Assembly (NCBI GenBank): GCA_946187345.1
Contig: CAMHQD010000001.1
Location: 1-64,000, forward strand
Source: an uncultured Porphyromonadaceae bacterium
GTDB taxonomy: Bacteria > Bacteroidota > Bacteroidia > Bacteroidales > Muribaculaceae
DNA: 64,000 nucleotides
Direction: 5' to 3'
This document shows positions 48,723 through 57,755 of the stretch, piece by piece. Under the pieces are notes generated by a model. The model made no database searches and was not told the DNA's origin. It saw only the letters and a list, made by a program, of their open reading frames with translations. A program made the position numbers and the translations under genes. Within the stretch, counting starts at the first letter, position 1. Each line of letters starts with the position of its first letter.

Positions 48723-50627
48723 ATGATTTCGATACAAGGGCTGAAAGTGGAATTTGGCAGCACCATGCTGCTTAGCGACGTGAGTTTTGTGGTGAACGCC
48801 CGCGAGCGCGTCGCGCTTGTGGGACGCAACGGAGCCGGCAAGAGCACTCTGCTCAAGATTATCGCCGGCGAACAGTCGCCATCGGGCGGCACTGTATCAC
48901 GCCAAAACGACATCACCATCGGCTACCTGCCGCAGCAGATGCGCCTCAGTGACGACACCACGCTGCGTGCCGAGGTCATGCGTGCCTTTGCCGCGCAAGG
49001 CGAGTTGGAGGCACGCCTGCAACGCGTGAACGACGAGTTGCAGCGACGCACAGACTACGACAGCGATGCTTACGCAGACCTCGTTGAGCAACTGGCCACG
49101 CTCACAGAGCGGCAAGCATTGCTGCGCGGCGAGAACCGCGACGAGCAGGTGGAGCGCACCCTGATGGGCTTGGGCTTTGAGCGCAGCGACTTCGAGCGGC
49201 CCACCGCCGAATTCAGCGGCGGATGGCGTATGCGCGTCGAACTGGCCAAACTGCTGCTGCGCCAACCCGACGTGTTGCTGCTCGACGAGCCCACCAATCA
49301 CCTCGACATCGAGTCGATACAGTGGCTCGAGACGTTCCTCAAGAACCGCCGCGGCGCGCTGCTGCTCGTTTCTCACGACCGCGCCGTGCTCGACAACGTT
49401 ACCACTCGCACTGTCGAACTGTCACTGGGCCACGCCACCGACTATAACGTGCCTTACAGCAAATATATGGAACTGCGTGCCGAGCGCCTTGAGCAGCAGC
49501 GGCGAGCCTACGACAACCAGCAGAAGATGATTCACGACACAGAGCAGTTTATCGAGCGCTTCCGCTATCAGGCCACCAAAGCCGTACAGGTGCAAAGCCG
49601 CATCAAGTGGTTAGAGAAACTGGAGCGCATCGAGGTGGACGAGGTGGACACATCGCGGCTGAGGCTACGATGGCCGCCGGCGCCACGTTCCGGAGACTTC
49701 CCGCTGATTTGCGATGAGGTGTCAAAACGCTACGGCGACCATGTGGTGTTCAGCGGCGTGTCGCTGCGCATCCGTCGCGGCGAGAAGGTGGCCTTTGTGG
49801 GACGCAACGGCGCCGGCAAGACGACGCTGGTGAAGTGCATCACGGGCGAGACAAACTATGGCGGCGAACTTGTCGTTGGGCACAATGTTAAGGTTGGATA
49901 CTTTGCCCAAGACGAGGCGCGACGCCTTGACGAGACGCTGACCGTGCGCGATACCATCGACCGCGTGGCCGTGGGAGAGATACGCACACGGCTGAACGAC
50001 CTGCTTGGCGCATTCATGTTTGGAGGCGCGGCGGCAGACAAACCGGTGCGCGTGCTCAGCGGCGGCGAACGCAGCCGCCTCGCTATTCTCAGGATGCTGC
50101 TGCAGCCTGTGAACCTGCTCATCCTCGATGAGCCCACCAATCACCTCGACATGGCCACCAAAGACGTGCTGAAGGCCGCCCTGCGCGAGTTTGACGGCAC
50201 GCTGATTGTCGTGTCGCACGACCGCGACTTCCTCGACGGATTGGTGACGAAAGTGTTTGAGTTCGGTGGTGGGCACGTGACCGAACACTTGGGAGGCATC
50301 TATGACTTCCTGCGTCGCCGCCAACTCGACAGCCTGCACCAGTTAGAGGCAAACACAAAGTGCGAGACACAAAGCGCAAAACCTGCCGAAAAGGCCGGAC
50401 GCCTTGACTATGAGGCGCAAAAGGAGCGCGAGCGCGCGGCGCGGAAAGCGGAGCGACGCGTCAAGCAACTCGAGGAACGCATCGCTGCCCTTGAGGCCGA
50501 GATTGCCGCCATTGAAGATGACCTGTCGAGCGGCAAGGTGCCACAATCACCCGAGATTTACGAGCGACACGGCGCCCTCAGCCGCGAACTCGAGCAGTGC
50601 CTCGACGAGTGGGCGTCAGGCAACTAA
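48723..50627 (+). CDS. ABC-F family ATP-binding protein
   Basis: ABC-F proteins act on the ribosome in translation control or antibiotic protection and have no membrane domain. The 634-residue protein has two ABC domains with Walker A GRNGAGKST and GRNGAGKTT, signatures FSGGWRMR and LSGGERSR, and LLLDEPTNHLDIESI/LLILDEPTNHLDMAT, joined by a charged linker (about 245-300), and a C-terminal coiled coil (about 560-630). The length and C-terminal coiled coil fit the Uup-like group, so resistance function is not implied. Confidence 0.9.
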   Translation: MISIQGLKVEFGSTMLLSDVSFVVNARERVALVGRNGAGKSTLLKIIAGEQSPSGGTVSRQNDITIGYLPQQMRLSDDTTLRAEVMRAFAAQGELEARLQRVNDELQRRTDYDSDAYADLVEQLATLTERQALLRGENRDEQVERTLMGLGFERSDFERPTAEFSGGWRMRVELAKLLLRQPDVLLLDEPTNHLDIESIQWLETFLKNRRGALLLVSHDRAVLDNVTTRTVELSLGHATDYNVPYSKYMELRAERLEQQRRAYDNQQKMIHDTEQFIERFRYQATKAVQVQSRIKWLEKLERIEVDEVDTSRLRLRWPPAPRSGDFPLICDEVSKRYGDHVVFSGVSLRIRRGEKVAFVGRNGAGKTTLVKCITGETNYGGELVVGHNVKVGYFAQDEARRLDETLTVRDTIDRVAVGEIRTRLNDLLGAFMFGGAAADKPVRVLSGGERSRLAILRMLLQPVNLLILDEPTNHLDMATKDVLKAALREFDGTLIVVSHDRDFLDGLVTKVFEFGGGHVTEHLGGIYDFLRRRQLDSLHQLEANTKCETQSAKPAEKAGRLDYEAQKERERAARKAERRVKQLEERIAALEAEIAAIEDDLSSGKVPQSPEIYERHGALSRELEQCLDEWASGN

Positions 50628-50645
50628 GTAATAGTTCTTGCGGGC

Positions 50646-50674
50646 GTGTAAAGCGGCGAGGCCGCTTTGCACAC
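50646..50674. repeat. Palindrome related to the 31-bp tandem repeat
   Basis: GTGTAAAGCGGCGAGGCCGCTTTGCACAC, cut here in two parts (GTGTAAAGCGGC and GCCGCTTTGCAC), lies between the ABC-F and M13 genes and shares the CAAAGCGGC/GCCGCTTTG core of 31120-31145. Confidence 0.6.
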
Positions 50675-50738
50675 CACTCCTTGATTACCACACCATTACT
50701 TGATTACAAATGGAATATTTATTATTAGTTTAACATAA

Positions 50739-52766
50739 ATGACGATGAGAACGACAATGATGATTATCGCGATGGCGATGGCGGCAGGTAGCGCCGCGCT
50801 GGCCGGCACGCCCAAGGGCGTGGACCGCGCCAACCTCGACCCGACGGTTGCGCCGGGCGAGAACTTTTATGAGTACGCCTGCGGCGGATGGAAAAAGGCC
50901 CACCCGCTCGAGCCGCAGTACGCGCGCTTCGGCACATTCGACATGCTGGCCGAGAATAGCCGCGAGCAAGTCAAGGACATCATCACCGGCCTGGGCACCG
51001 GTCACGCGCGAGGCTCAATAGAGCAGAAGATTGCAGACCTCTACGCGCAGGGCATGGACATGGAGCGACGCAACGCCGAGGGTGCCACTCCTCTCAAAGG
51101 AAAGTGGGTATCCATGGCCGATGTCAAATCGCCCGAGGCGTTGGCCTCAACACTGGCTTACCTACACTTGGGAGTTAGCGACGTGTTTTTTGCGCCACAG
51201 GTGATGGCCGACATGAAGAACAGCGATGTCAACCTGCTCTACCTCTCACAGGGCGGTCTGTCGCTGCCCGACCGCGACTACTACCTCGAGGACACTCCCG
51301 AGGCAAAGCGCCTGCGCACCGCACTCGAGGACTACATCGTCAAGGTGCTTACCCTTACAGGCCAATATAAACCAAAACAGGCCAAGAAAGCGGCCGCAGC
51401 AGTGCTCAAGATTGAGACCGCACTGGCAAAGGCGTCGATGACGCGCGAGCAAACGCGCGACCTCGCGGCACAATACAACATTATGGCCGTGGCCGACCTG
51501 CCGCAGGCCTTCCCCGGCATCGCCTGGGAGCAATACTTCAAGACGGTGGGCGCCGGCAAGGAGACGCGCGTGTGCGTTTGCCAGCCGGATTTCTTCCGGG
51601 AGGCCAGTCGCCTGTGGCGCTCGCTCAAGAGTGAGGAGGTGGCCGACTACCTGCGTCTGCACATCGTCAGTGCCGCCGCTCCCTACCTCAGCGACGAGTT
51701 TGTGACCGCCCACTTTGACCTCTTCTCACGTGCCATCAGCGGCACCAAGGAGATGCAACCGCTGTGGAAACGGTCGCTCAACGTGCCCAACACACTGCTT
51801 GGCGAGGCCGTGGGACAACTCTACGTGGCCAAATATTTCCCGGCCGAGAGCAAGGCGAAGATGCAGCAACTGGTCAACAACCTGCGTGTGGCTTTGGGTC
51901 AACACATCGCCACCCTGCCGTGGATGAGCCCCGCCACCAAGGTCAACGCCCTGGTCAAACTCAACTCGTTCACCGTCAAGATTGGCTATCCCGACCGCTG
52001 GCGTGACTACAGCGCGCTGGACATCGACCCCGCCAAGAGTTACTGGGACAACGTGTGGCAAGCCCGACTGTTCCAGGCGGCCTACGAGTTGTCGCAACTC
52101 GGCAAGCCGGTGGACAAGAGCCGCTGGTATATGACGCCGCAAACGGTGAACGCATACTATGAGCCGTCGAGCAATGAGATTTGCTTCCCCGCAGGCATTC
52201 TCCAGCCGCCATACTTCGACCCAGAAGCCGATGACGCGAGCAACTACGGCGCTATCGGCGTTGTGATTGGCCACGAGATGACCCACGGATTTGACGACCA
52301 AGGTCGCAACTTCGACGCCACGGGCAACATGACCGATTGGTGGACGGCCGACGATGCCACCAAGTTCCAGGCACTCGCCGATAAACTCGGAGCACAGTAT
52401 AGTGCCGAGATTGTCGCCGACGGAGTGCATGCCAATGGCACATTCACCATGGGCGAGAACATCGCCGACCACGGCGGCCTGCGTGTCGCATTCAGCGCGC
52501 TTGAGCGCACCGACCAGTGGAAGGCTCAGCAGCCCATCGATGGCTTCACTCCGGCACAACGCTTCTTCTTGAGTTATGCCAACGTTTGGGCCAACAATAT
52601 CACAACCGAGGAGATTCTGCGACGCACAAAGGTTGACCCGCACTCATTAGGCGTGAACCGTGTGAACGTTGCCATCCGCAACCTCGACCAGTTCTTTGAC
52701 GCTTTCGACATTCACGAGGGCGATAAAATGTGGCGCGCTCCTGAAGACCGAGTCGCCATCTGGTAA
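50739..52766 (+). CDS. M13 family metallopeptidase (PepO/neprilysin-like)
   Basis: A zinc endopeptidase cutting short peptides, exported here. The 675-residue protein has a signal peptide (MTMRTTMMIIAMAMAAGSAALA), the M13 N-terminal domain (NFYEYACGGWKKAHPLEP) and the catalytic HEMTHGFDDQGR (His512, Glu513, His516), with GENIADHGGLRVAF holding the third ligand Glu, and the VNP-like NAYYEPSSNEICFPAGILQPP substrate strand. Gut Bacteroidales usually have several paralogues. It ends at a strong bidirectional terminator. Confidence 0.93.
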   Translation: MTMRTTMMIIAMAMAAGSAALAGTPKGVDRANLDPTVAPGENFYEYACGGWKKAHPLEPQYARFGTFDMLAENSREQVKDIITGLGTGHARGSIEQKIADLYAQGMDMERRNAEGATPLKGKWVSMADVKSPEALASTLAYLHLGVSDVFFAPQVMADMKNSDVNLLYLSQGGLSLPDRDYYLEDTPEAKRLRTALEDYIVKVLTLTGQYKPKQAKKAAAAVLKIETALAKASMTREQTRDLAAQYNIMAVADLPQAFPGIAWEQYFKTVGAGKETRVCVCQPDFFREASRLWRSLKSEEVADYLRLHIVSAAAPYLSDEFVTAHFDLFSRAISGTKEMQPLWKRSLNVPNTLLGEAVGQLYVAKYFPAESKAKMQQLVNNLRVALGQHIATLPWMSPATKVNALVKLNSFTVKIGYPDRWRDYSALDIDPAKSYWDNVWQARLFQAAYELSQLGKPVDKSRWYMTPQTVNAYYEPSSNEICFPAGILQPPYFDPEADDASNYGAIGVVIGHEMTHGFDDQGRNFDATGNMTDWWTADDATKFQALADKLGAQYSAEIVADGVHANGTFTMGENIADHGGLRVAFSALERTDQWKAQQPIDGFTPAQRFFLSYANVWANNITTEEILRRTKVDPHSLGVNRVNVAIRNLDQFFDAFDIHEGDKMWRAPEDRVAIW

Positions 52767-52777
52767 ATTTGTTCACC

Positions 52778-52828
52778 AAAAACCGCGACCCGATATTTTC
52801 CTATCAAAAATATCGGGTCGCGGTTTTT
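52778..52828. terminator. Bidirectional terminator between the M13 gene and psuG
   Basis: AAAAACCGCGACCCGATATTTT (52778-52799) is mirrored perfectly at 52807-52828, with A and T runs at both ends, serving both convergent genes. Confidence 0.85.
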
Positions 52829-52847
52829 AGGAAAGAACGGGGAGGCA

Positions 52848-53753
52848 TCAGAGAGCGGCGGCTGTAAGGGCTGCTAAGCGCGCGTTGTTAAGCACAAGGC
52901 GGATGTTGGCCTCAAGGCTGTCGCCACCGGTAATATCCTTAATCTTGGCCAGCAGAAAAGGAGTGGTTTCCTTACCGTGGATGCCCTGTGCATTGGCCTG
53001 GGCCACAGCCTCATCAATGGCTTTATTGATAACATCGGCCGGCATAGAATACTCCTCTGGAATAGGATTAGTAACGAGCATACCACCGTGCAGGCCCAAC
53101 TCAAGTTTGGTGCGGAAGGCCGCTGCGAGTTCCTCGGGCGTGTCAATACGGTAGTCTACCTTGAAGCCGCTGTGACGCGTGTAGAAGGCCGGTAACTCCT
53201 CTGTGCCATAACCGATTACCGGCACACCCTTGGTCTCGAGGTACTCAAGAGTGAGACCGAGGTCGAGAATTGACTTGGCCCCGGCACAAATCACCATCAC
53301 CGGTGTCATGGCCAGTTCCTCAAGGTCGGCACTAATGTCCATGGTCGTCTCGGCGCCGCGGTGCACACCGCCGATGCCGCCGGTGGCAAACACTTTGATG
53401 CCGGCCATGGCGGCGATAATCATCGTGGTCGTGACCGTCGTGGCACCGTCCTCACCACGGGCAATGAGCACAGGAAGATCTCGACGCGAAGCCTTTGTCA
53501 CTGCTTGACCCTTCTTGCCTAAATACTCAATCTCATCAGGCGTACAGCCCGCTTTCAACTTGCCGCCAATGACTGCGATAGTGGCAGGCACGGCGCCATT
53601 GTCGCGTATGGTCTGCTCGACGCGCAACGCCGTCTCGACGTTTTGTGGATAGGGCATACCGTGGCTGATGATGGTCGACTCAAGGGCGACAACGGGCAGA
53701 CCGTTGTCAAGTGCGTGCCGCACTTCGGGTGAAATAGAAAGAAATTTGTTCAT
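52848..53753 (-). CDS. psuG: Pseudouridine-5'-phosphate glycosidase
   Basis: The enzyme breaks the C-C glycosidic bond of pseudouridine 5'-phosphate to uracil and ribose-5-phosphate. The 301-residue protein has the family motifs ALESTIISHGMPYPQN, GGKLKAGC, TVTTTMIIAAMAGIKVFATGGIGGVHRG (split: ATGGIGGVHRG) and ICAGAKSILDLGLTLEYLETKGV; the length is normal. psuK lies 52 nt upstream on the same strand, so the pair forms a pseudouridine salvage operon that releases uracil from degraded RNA. Confidence 0.93.
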   Translation of the reverse strand: MNKFLSISPEVRHALDNGLPVVALESTIISHGMPYPQNVETALRVEQTIRDNGAVPATIAVIGGKLKAGCTPDEIEYLGKKGQAVTKASRRDLPVLIARGEDGATTVTTTMIIAAMAGIKVFATGGIGGVHRGAETTMDISADLEELAMTPVMVICAGAKSILDLGLTLEYLETKGVPVIGYGTEELPAFYTRHSGFKVDYRIDTPEELAAAFRTKLELGLHGGMLVTNPIPEEYSMPADVINKAIDEAVAQANAQGIHGKETTPFLLAKIKDITGGDSLEANIRLVLNNARLAALTAAAL

Positions 53754-53805
53754 CTTATAATATTGTAATTAGAGTGTTTCTTTTTTAACCCCCATTGCCG
53801 TCACG

Positions 53806-54690
53806 TCAGTAGTTTACGTGTGGTGGTATGACGGCATGAGGTGAGAGCAGTGCCGCGCGCGCCGCGCGCAGGCCGGCGCGCGCCGTGTCGATAAATGCAT
53901 CGCCGGCCAAAGTGGCGTGTACTACGCCGGCCAGGAACGCATCGCCGGCTCCATTGGTATTGACAATGTCTGTAACCGGCAGAGCGGGCATCAAGTGCAT
54001 GGATTGCCCGTCGCTACACATTGCGCCGTGGCTACCCAGAGTGACGTAGACTCGCTCAACACCATTGGCATGAAGGGCACGCACGGCATCCTCGATATCA
54101 TCGGCGCCGGTGACGGCGAGCGCCTCGTGGCGATTGAGTTTGAGGACGCGCAAGACGCGGTTGCGGCTTGTCTTGAGGGCATCGATGACGCGCGGAGCCT
54201 TGGCGGTGCTTACGGTGTCAACCATCAGCGGCGCTGTGCAGTGGTCCATCAGGTATAGCAGAGCGGCAGTGGGAATATTGGTATCAGCCACAACTGCTTC
54301 ACTGTCATTAATCTCATTGATGCGCCCGGCAAGCCACTCAGATGTGATATGGCTCACGGCCTCGGTGTCGGCAACAGCCACAACAAGTTCGCCGCTATGG
54401 TCGTTGACACAGAGGTATAGGCCACCTCGCGCGCCGTCGCGCTGCTCACTAAGCGACAGGTCAAGGCCCGCGGCCTCACACTGCTCGCGGCATAGCGTAC
54501 CGAAAATGTCGCCGCCAAAGATGGTGGCAAAGCGCACGCGATGCCCCAGCACATGCAGGTCACGGGCGATATTGTGAGCAACTCCACCATAACTCATAGC
54601 CACATGGCCCGGGTTAGAGTCATTGGGCACCAGAGCGTGGCTCGCCGTCGCCATAATGTCGATATTTGCTCCTCCGATAACGGTAATCAT
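53806..54690 (-). CDS. psuK: PfkB-family kinase, pseudouridine kinase
   Basis: The kinase phosphorylates pseudouridine for PsuG. The 294-residue protein has the PfkB N-terminal ITVIGGANIDIMATA, the glycine-rich VAMSYGGVAHNIARDLHVLG and the C-terminal ATP/anion-hole motif VNTNGAGDAFLAGVVHA with the catalytic Asp. GGANIDI and the pairing with psuG favour pseudouridine over sugar or adenosine substrates. The promoter at 54846-54876 is overlapped by direct repeats that look like operators. Confidence 0.85.
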   Translation of the reverse strand: MITVIGGANIDIMATASHALVPNDSNPGHVAMSYGGVAHNIARDLHVLGHRVRFATIFGGDIFGTLCREQCEAAGLDLSLSEQRDGARGGLYLCVNDHSGELVVAVADTEAVSHITSEWLAGRINEINDSEAVVADTNIPTAALLYLMDHCTAPLMVDTVSTAKAPRVIDALKTSRNRVLRVLKLNRHEALAVTGADDIEDAVRALHANGVERVYVTLGSHGAMCSDGQSMHLMPALPVTDIVNTNGAGDAFLAGVVHATLAGDAFIDTARAGLRAARAALLSPHAVIPPHVNY

Positions 54691-54845
54691 ATCATTGTGG
54701 TTTATTTTTGAGGAAAGCGTTAATCCTAAAATCCGCGACTCGATAATCTGCTGACGAAAATTTCCGAAAAAATCACGAAAAATACTATTATTTTAGAAAA
54801 ATTCCGGAAATTTTCATGAGGTTTTCAGGATAGCGTTTTGCGCCA

Positions 54846-54876
54846 CAAAGTTACACTTTTCGTGGGGAATACGCAA
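54846..54876 (-). promoter_or_regulatory. Promoter of psuK-psuG
   Basis: On the minus strand TTG (54874-54876), 20-nt spacer, TAACTTTG (54846-54853); leader of about 150 nt. Confidence 0.6.
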
Positions 54877-54904
54877 CTAAAAGCCACACTTTTCGTGGGG
54901 AATA
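54853..54904. promoter_or_regulatory. Tandem 19-bp direct repeats over the psuK promoter
   Basis: ACACTTTTCGTGGGGAATA occurs at 54853-54871 (between -33 and -7) and at 54886-54904 (just upstream of -33), 33 bp apart, about three helical turns. Each contains a short CAC-TTTTC-GTG dyad. This looks like two operator sites for a repressor or activator of pseudouridine use; no candidate regulator is adjacent. Confidence 0.5.
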
Positions 54905-54937
54905 TCCTAAGACGTTCCCAAAAGCCTCGACAATAAT

Positions 54938-55639
54938 TCACGGTAATTCGTGATCTGACAAGCGGAGGGCACACCAGGCGTAGGCACGGGCGTTGCGGGC
55001 GGCGAAGTCATCAAAGTGACCGCCATCATTCCACTCGAGCGTGCAACGCTCGTGGCCGAGTTGTTGCCGCAGCAGTTCGTGGGTGAAGCGGATGTTGTCA
55101 CCCACACGGGCGATGTGCGTGTTGCGCACATGCTCCTCACGGTCGCCCAAACTCAGGTAGATGTATTTGGCGTGGAACGCATTGGCTACGGCAAAATCAC
55201 GCCAGCCCGTGATCCATACCGATGGCGACGCCGCGGCGATAGCGTCGAAGCGATCACTCCGCGTGGAGGCCCATAAGGCAAACAGCGCGCCGAGTGAGTA
55301 TCCGCCAAGCGCCACGGGCAGGTCACCGTAGCGTGTCGTGAGATGAGGCAGCAACTCATCAGTGATGTAGCGTAGCGTGTGGCCGGCATGCTCGCCATCG
55401 CCGGCCACACGTGAGATGGCAGGGTCCGGCCACGGCAAGAGTTCCCGCTTCCAGTCGCCTATGGCAAAGGCGGCGGTGACCGCCGGCACACCGCTCATTG
55501 CCGCGGCCGTGAGCGCCACCTGCCGCGCCAACAAGTCCCGCTCCTTTACATTCAAGGTATGCAGCAGCAACACCCGTGGCTCCTTATCAGCGACGATGAA
55601 ACACTCGCGCCCCCCGATGTATTCTCTATCCCCAATCAT
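54938..55639 (-). CDS. Alpha/beta hydrolase, esterase-like
   Basis: The 233-residue protein has the nucleophile elbow LGGYSLGALFALW (GxSxG), an AAASPSVWITGW strand and a C-terminal His in NDGGHFDDF, so the triad is likely intact. It resembles the esterase D/Fes-like hydrolase group. No signal peptide is visible; the substrate is unknown. It ends 34 nt upstream of the psuK operator region and is probably a separate unit. Confidence 0.75.
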   Translation of the reverse strand: MIGDREYIGGRECFIVADKEPRVLLLHTLNVKERDLLARQVALTAAAMSGVPAVTAAFAIGDWKRELLPWPDPAISRVAGDGEHAGHTLRYITDELLPHLTTRYGDLPVALGGYSLGALFALWASTRSDRFDAIAAASPSVWITGWRDFAVANAFHAKYIYLSLGDREEHVRNTHIARVGDNIRFTHELLRQQLGHERCTLEWNDGGHFDDFAARNARAYAWCALRLSDHELP

Positions 55640-55697
55640 GGTTGAGTAATCACTAATTTATCTCTCAAAATTCCCGAGAATTAGACAAGAGTAATAT

Positions 55698-57698
55698 TCA
55701 AGAGCCAAAGTCACGGCGAAGCAGAGCGTCAACGCGTGGCTCGTGGCCGGTGAATGCGATGTAGAGGCTCATCGGGTCGGCGGTGTCGCCGCGGCTGAGC
55801 ACACAGTCGCGCCAACGTCGCGCGGTGTCGCGGTTGAATATACCCTCGCGCTCGAAGCACTCAAAGGCATCAGCATCGAGCACCTCGGCCCACTTATAGC
55901 CGTAATAACCTGCCGCATATCCTCCGGCAAAGATATGGGAGAAATGCGGTGACATCATGCACTCCCCTATCGGTTCAAAGACTTGCACCTGCGCCATCGC
56001 GTCGCGCTCATAATCTTTCACATCATCGGCACTCACTGCCACACGAATAGAGTGCCACGCCATATCAAGGTAGCCAAAACCCAACTGCCTCACGCAGGCA
56101 TAGCCCGCGCCAAAACGCATCGACGCCAGTTTGCCGGTGAGCAACGCGTCCGGCACCGCCTCGCCGGTGTCGTAACGCGCGGCGAAGGAGTCAATAAACT
56201 CGCGGTGACGCAGGAAGTTCTCGTTGAGTTGCGAGGGCAACTCAACAAAATCACGCCGCACATTAGTGCCCGAGAGCGACTCATGACGCACCCGTGACAG
56301 CAGGCCGTGCAGGCAGTGGCCGAACTCGTGCAGAAACGTGTTCACCTCGCCAAAAGTGAGCAGCGACGGTTTGTCTCCCGTGGGACGGCTGAAGTTGGTG
56401 GCGAGCATCACATGCGGGCGTATGTCATGACCGGCGGCGTCAACGTGCTGCTCAATGATATTGGTCATCCACGCACCGCTTTGCTTGACCGGCCTCGGGA
56501 AAAAGTCGGCATAGAGCACACCCACCTCGCGGTCGTGGTCATCACCATCTGTGACACGCCACACCTTCACCTCCGGATGCCACACGGGAGCGTCGTCTAT
56601 AGGCGTGAAGCGCAGGCCATAAAGGCGCGTGGCAAGACCGAACACACCGCTAATGACTCGCTCTAACGGGAAGTAGGTCCGCAACTGCTCATCATTGACG
56701 TTAAAACGCTCGTCGCGCAGTTTGTTGTAATAGTAACTGTAATCCCAAGGTTTGAACTCTAAATCACTGCCATCAACGCGTGCCGCGAACTCACGCAACT
56801 CGTCCATCTCGCGGCGCATGGCGGGCATATAAGTCTCGCGCAGTTTGCCGAGCATATCGAGCACAACCTGAGGACTGCCGGCCATCATGCGCTCGAGACG
56901 GTAAGCGGCAAACGTGTCGTGCCCCATTAGCCGCGCCAGGTCCAGACGCAAATCAGCAATCTCTGTGAGAATAGCGAGGTTGGAGTGTTCACCGGTGGAG
57001 CAAAGCGTGTTGTAAGCCATATATAACCGTTGCCGCAAATCGCGCCGGGCGCTGTATTTCATGAACGGGCCGTAACTGGGTGCCTGCAATGTGATGAGCC
57101 ATTGGTCGGGCCTGCCGGCCTCGACAGCGGCCTCACGCGCCGCCTCAACGATACTCTCGGGCAGACCGGCCAAGTCGTCTTTGCCGAGCCAAAGTTGATA
57201 GGCGGCCATCTCTGCAAGAACGTTTTGCTCAAACTGCAATGAGAGTTGTGAGAGACGCTCGGTTATCTCGCGGTAACGCTCACGCGCGTCGCCCTCGAGT
57301 GTGGCACCGCTACGTTCAAAGGCAGCCACGGTATTCTCTGCCAAGCGACGATCCTCGTCGTTGAAGTCTTCAAGATTTTGAGCGGCGACCTTGACTCGCG
57401 ACCAGAGACGCTCATTGAGAGTTATAGCCGAACTATGGCGAGAGAGCAGTGGTGTGACACGCATCGAGACGGCCTGCATCGCGTCGGTGGCGTTAACGCC
57501 GAGTAAGGGAAAGAACACGCCGAGCACACGGTTCAAATCGGCACCGCTTCGCTCCAACGCCAGAATGGTGTTGTCGAAAGTGGGCTCCTCGCCGTTGGAG
57601 GCTATCGCTTCAATTTCGGCATCGTGTGCGGCTATTGCCTTAACGATGGCAGGTTCAAAATCGTCAACCGAGATTTTATCAAATGGGGTTAGTCGCAT
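55698..57698 (-). CDS. M3 family oligopeptidase (Dcp/OpdA-like)
   Basis: A cytosolic zinc oligopeptidase that degrades peptides. The 666-residue protein has the M3 motif LHEFGHCLHGLLS (His457, Glu458, His461), RLEELQ-like N-terminal helices, and NFVELPSQ-like RDFVELPSQLNENFL with the substrate-binding GYKWAEVLDADAF near the end. Length and order fit the peptidyl-dipeptidase/oligopeptidase A branch; no signal peptide is present. It is 57 nt downstream of the TPR gene. Confidence 0.92.
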   Translation of the reverse strand: MRLTPFDKISVDDFEPAIVKAIAAHDAEIEAIASNGEEPTFDNTILALERSGADLNRVLGVFFPLLGVNATDAMQAVSMRVTPLLSRHSSAITLNERLWSRVKVAAQNLEDFNDEDRRLAENTVAAFERSGATLEGDARERYREITERLSQLSLQFEQNVLAEMAAYQLWLGKDDLAGLPESIVEAAREAAVEAGRPDQWLITLQAPSYGPFMKYSARRDLRQRLYMAYNTLCSTGEHSNLAILTEIADLRLDLARLMGHDTFAAYRLERMMAGSPQVVLDMLGKLRETYMPAMRREMDELREFAARVDGSDLEFKPWDYSYYYNKLRDERFNVNDEQLRTYFPLERVISGVFGLATRLYGLRFTPIDDAPVWHPEVKVWRVTDGDDHDREVGVLYADFFPRPVKQSGAWMTNIIEQHVDAAGHDIRPHVMLATNFSRPTGDKPSLLTFGEVNTFLHEFGHCLHGLLSRVRHESLSGTNVRRDFVELPSQLNENFLRHREFIDSFAARYDTGEAVPDALLTGKLASMRFGAGYACVRQLGFGYLDMAWHSIRVAVSADDVKDYERDAMAQVQVFEPIGECMMSPHFSHIFAGGYAAGYYGYKWAEVLDADAFECFEREGIFNRDTARRWRDCVLSRGDTADPMSLYIAFTGHEPRVDALLRRDFGS

Positions 57699-57755
57699 AA
57701 TTCACAGTTCACAATTATCAACTCGTAATGATATTTCGTATAACTCTTTCAATTC

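Noticed and set aside
54853-54904. Two direct repeats as a mini CRISPR array
   Set aside because: Only two 19-bp repeats with a 14-bp spacer, no further units, no cas genes; the location over a promoter fits an operator better.
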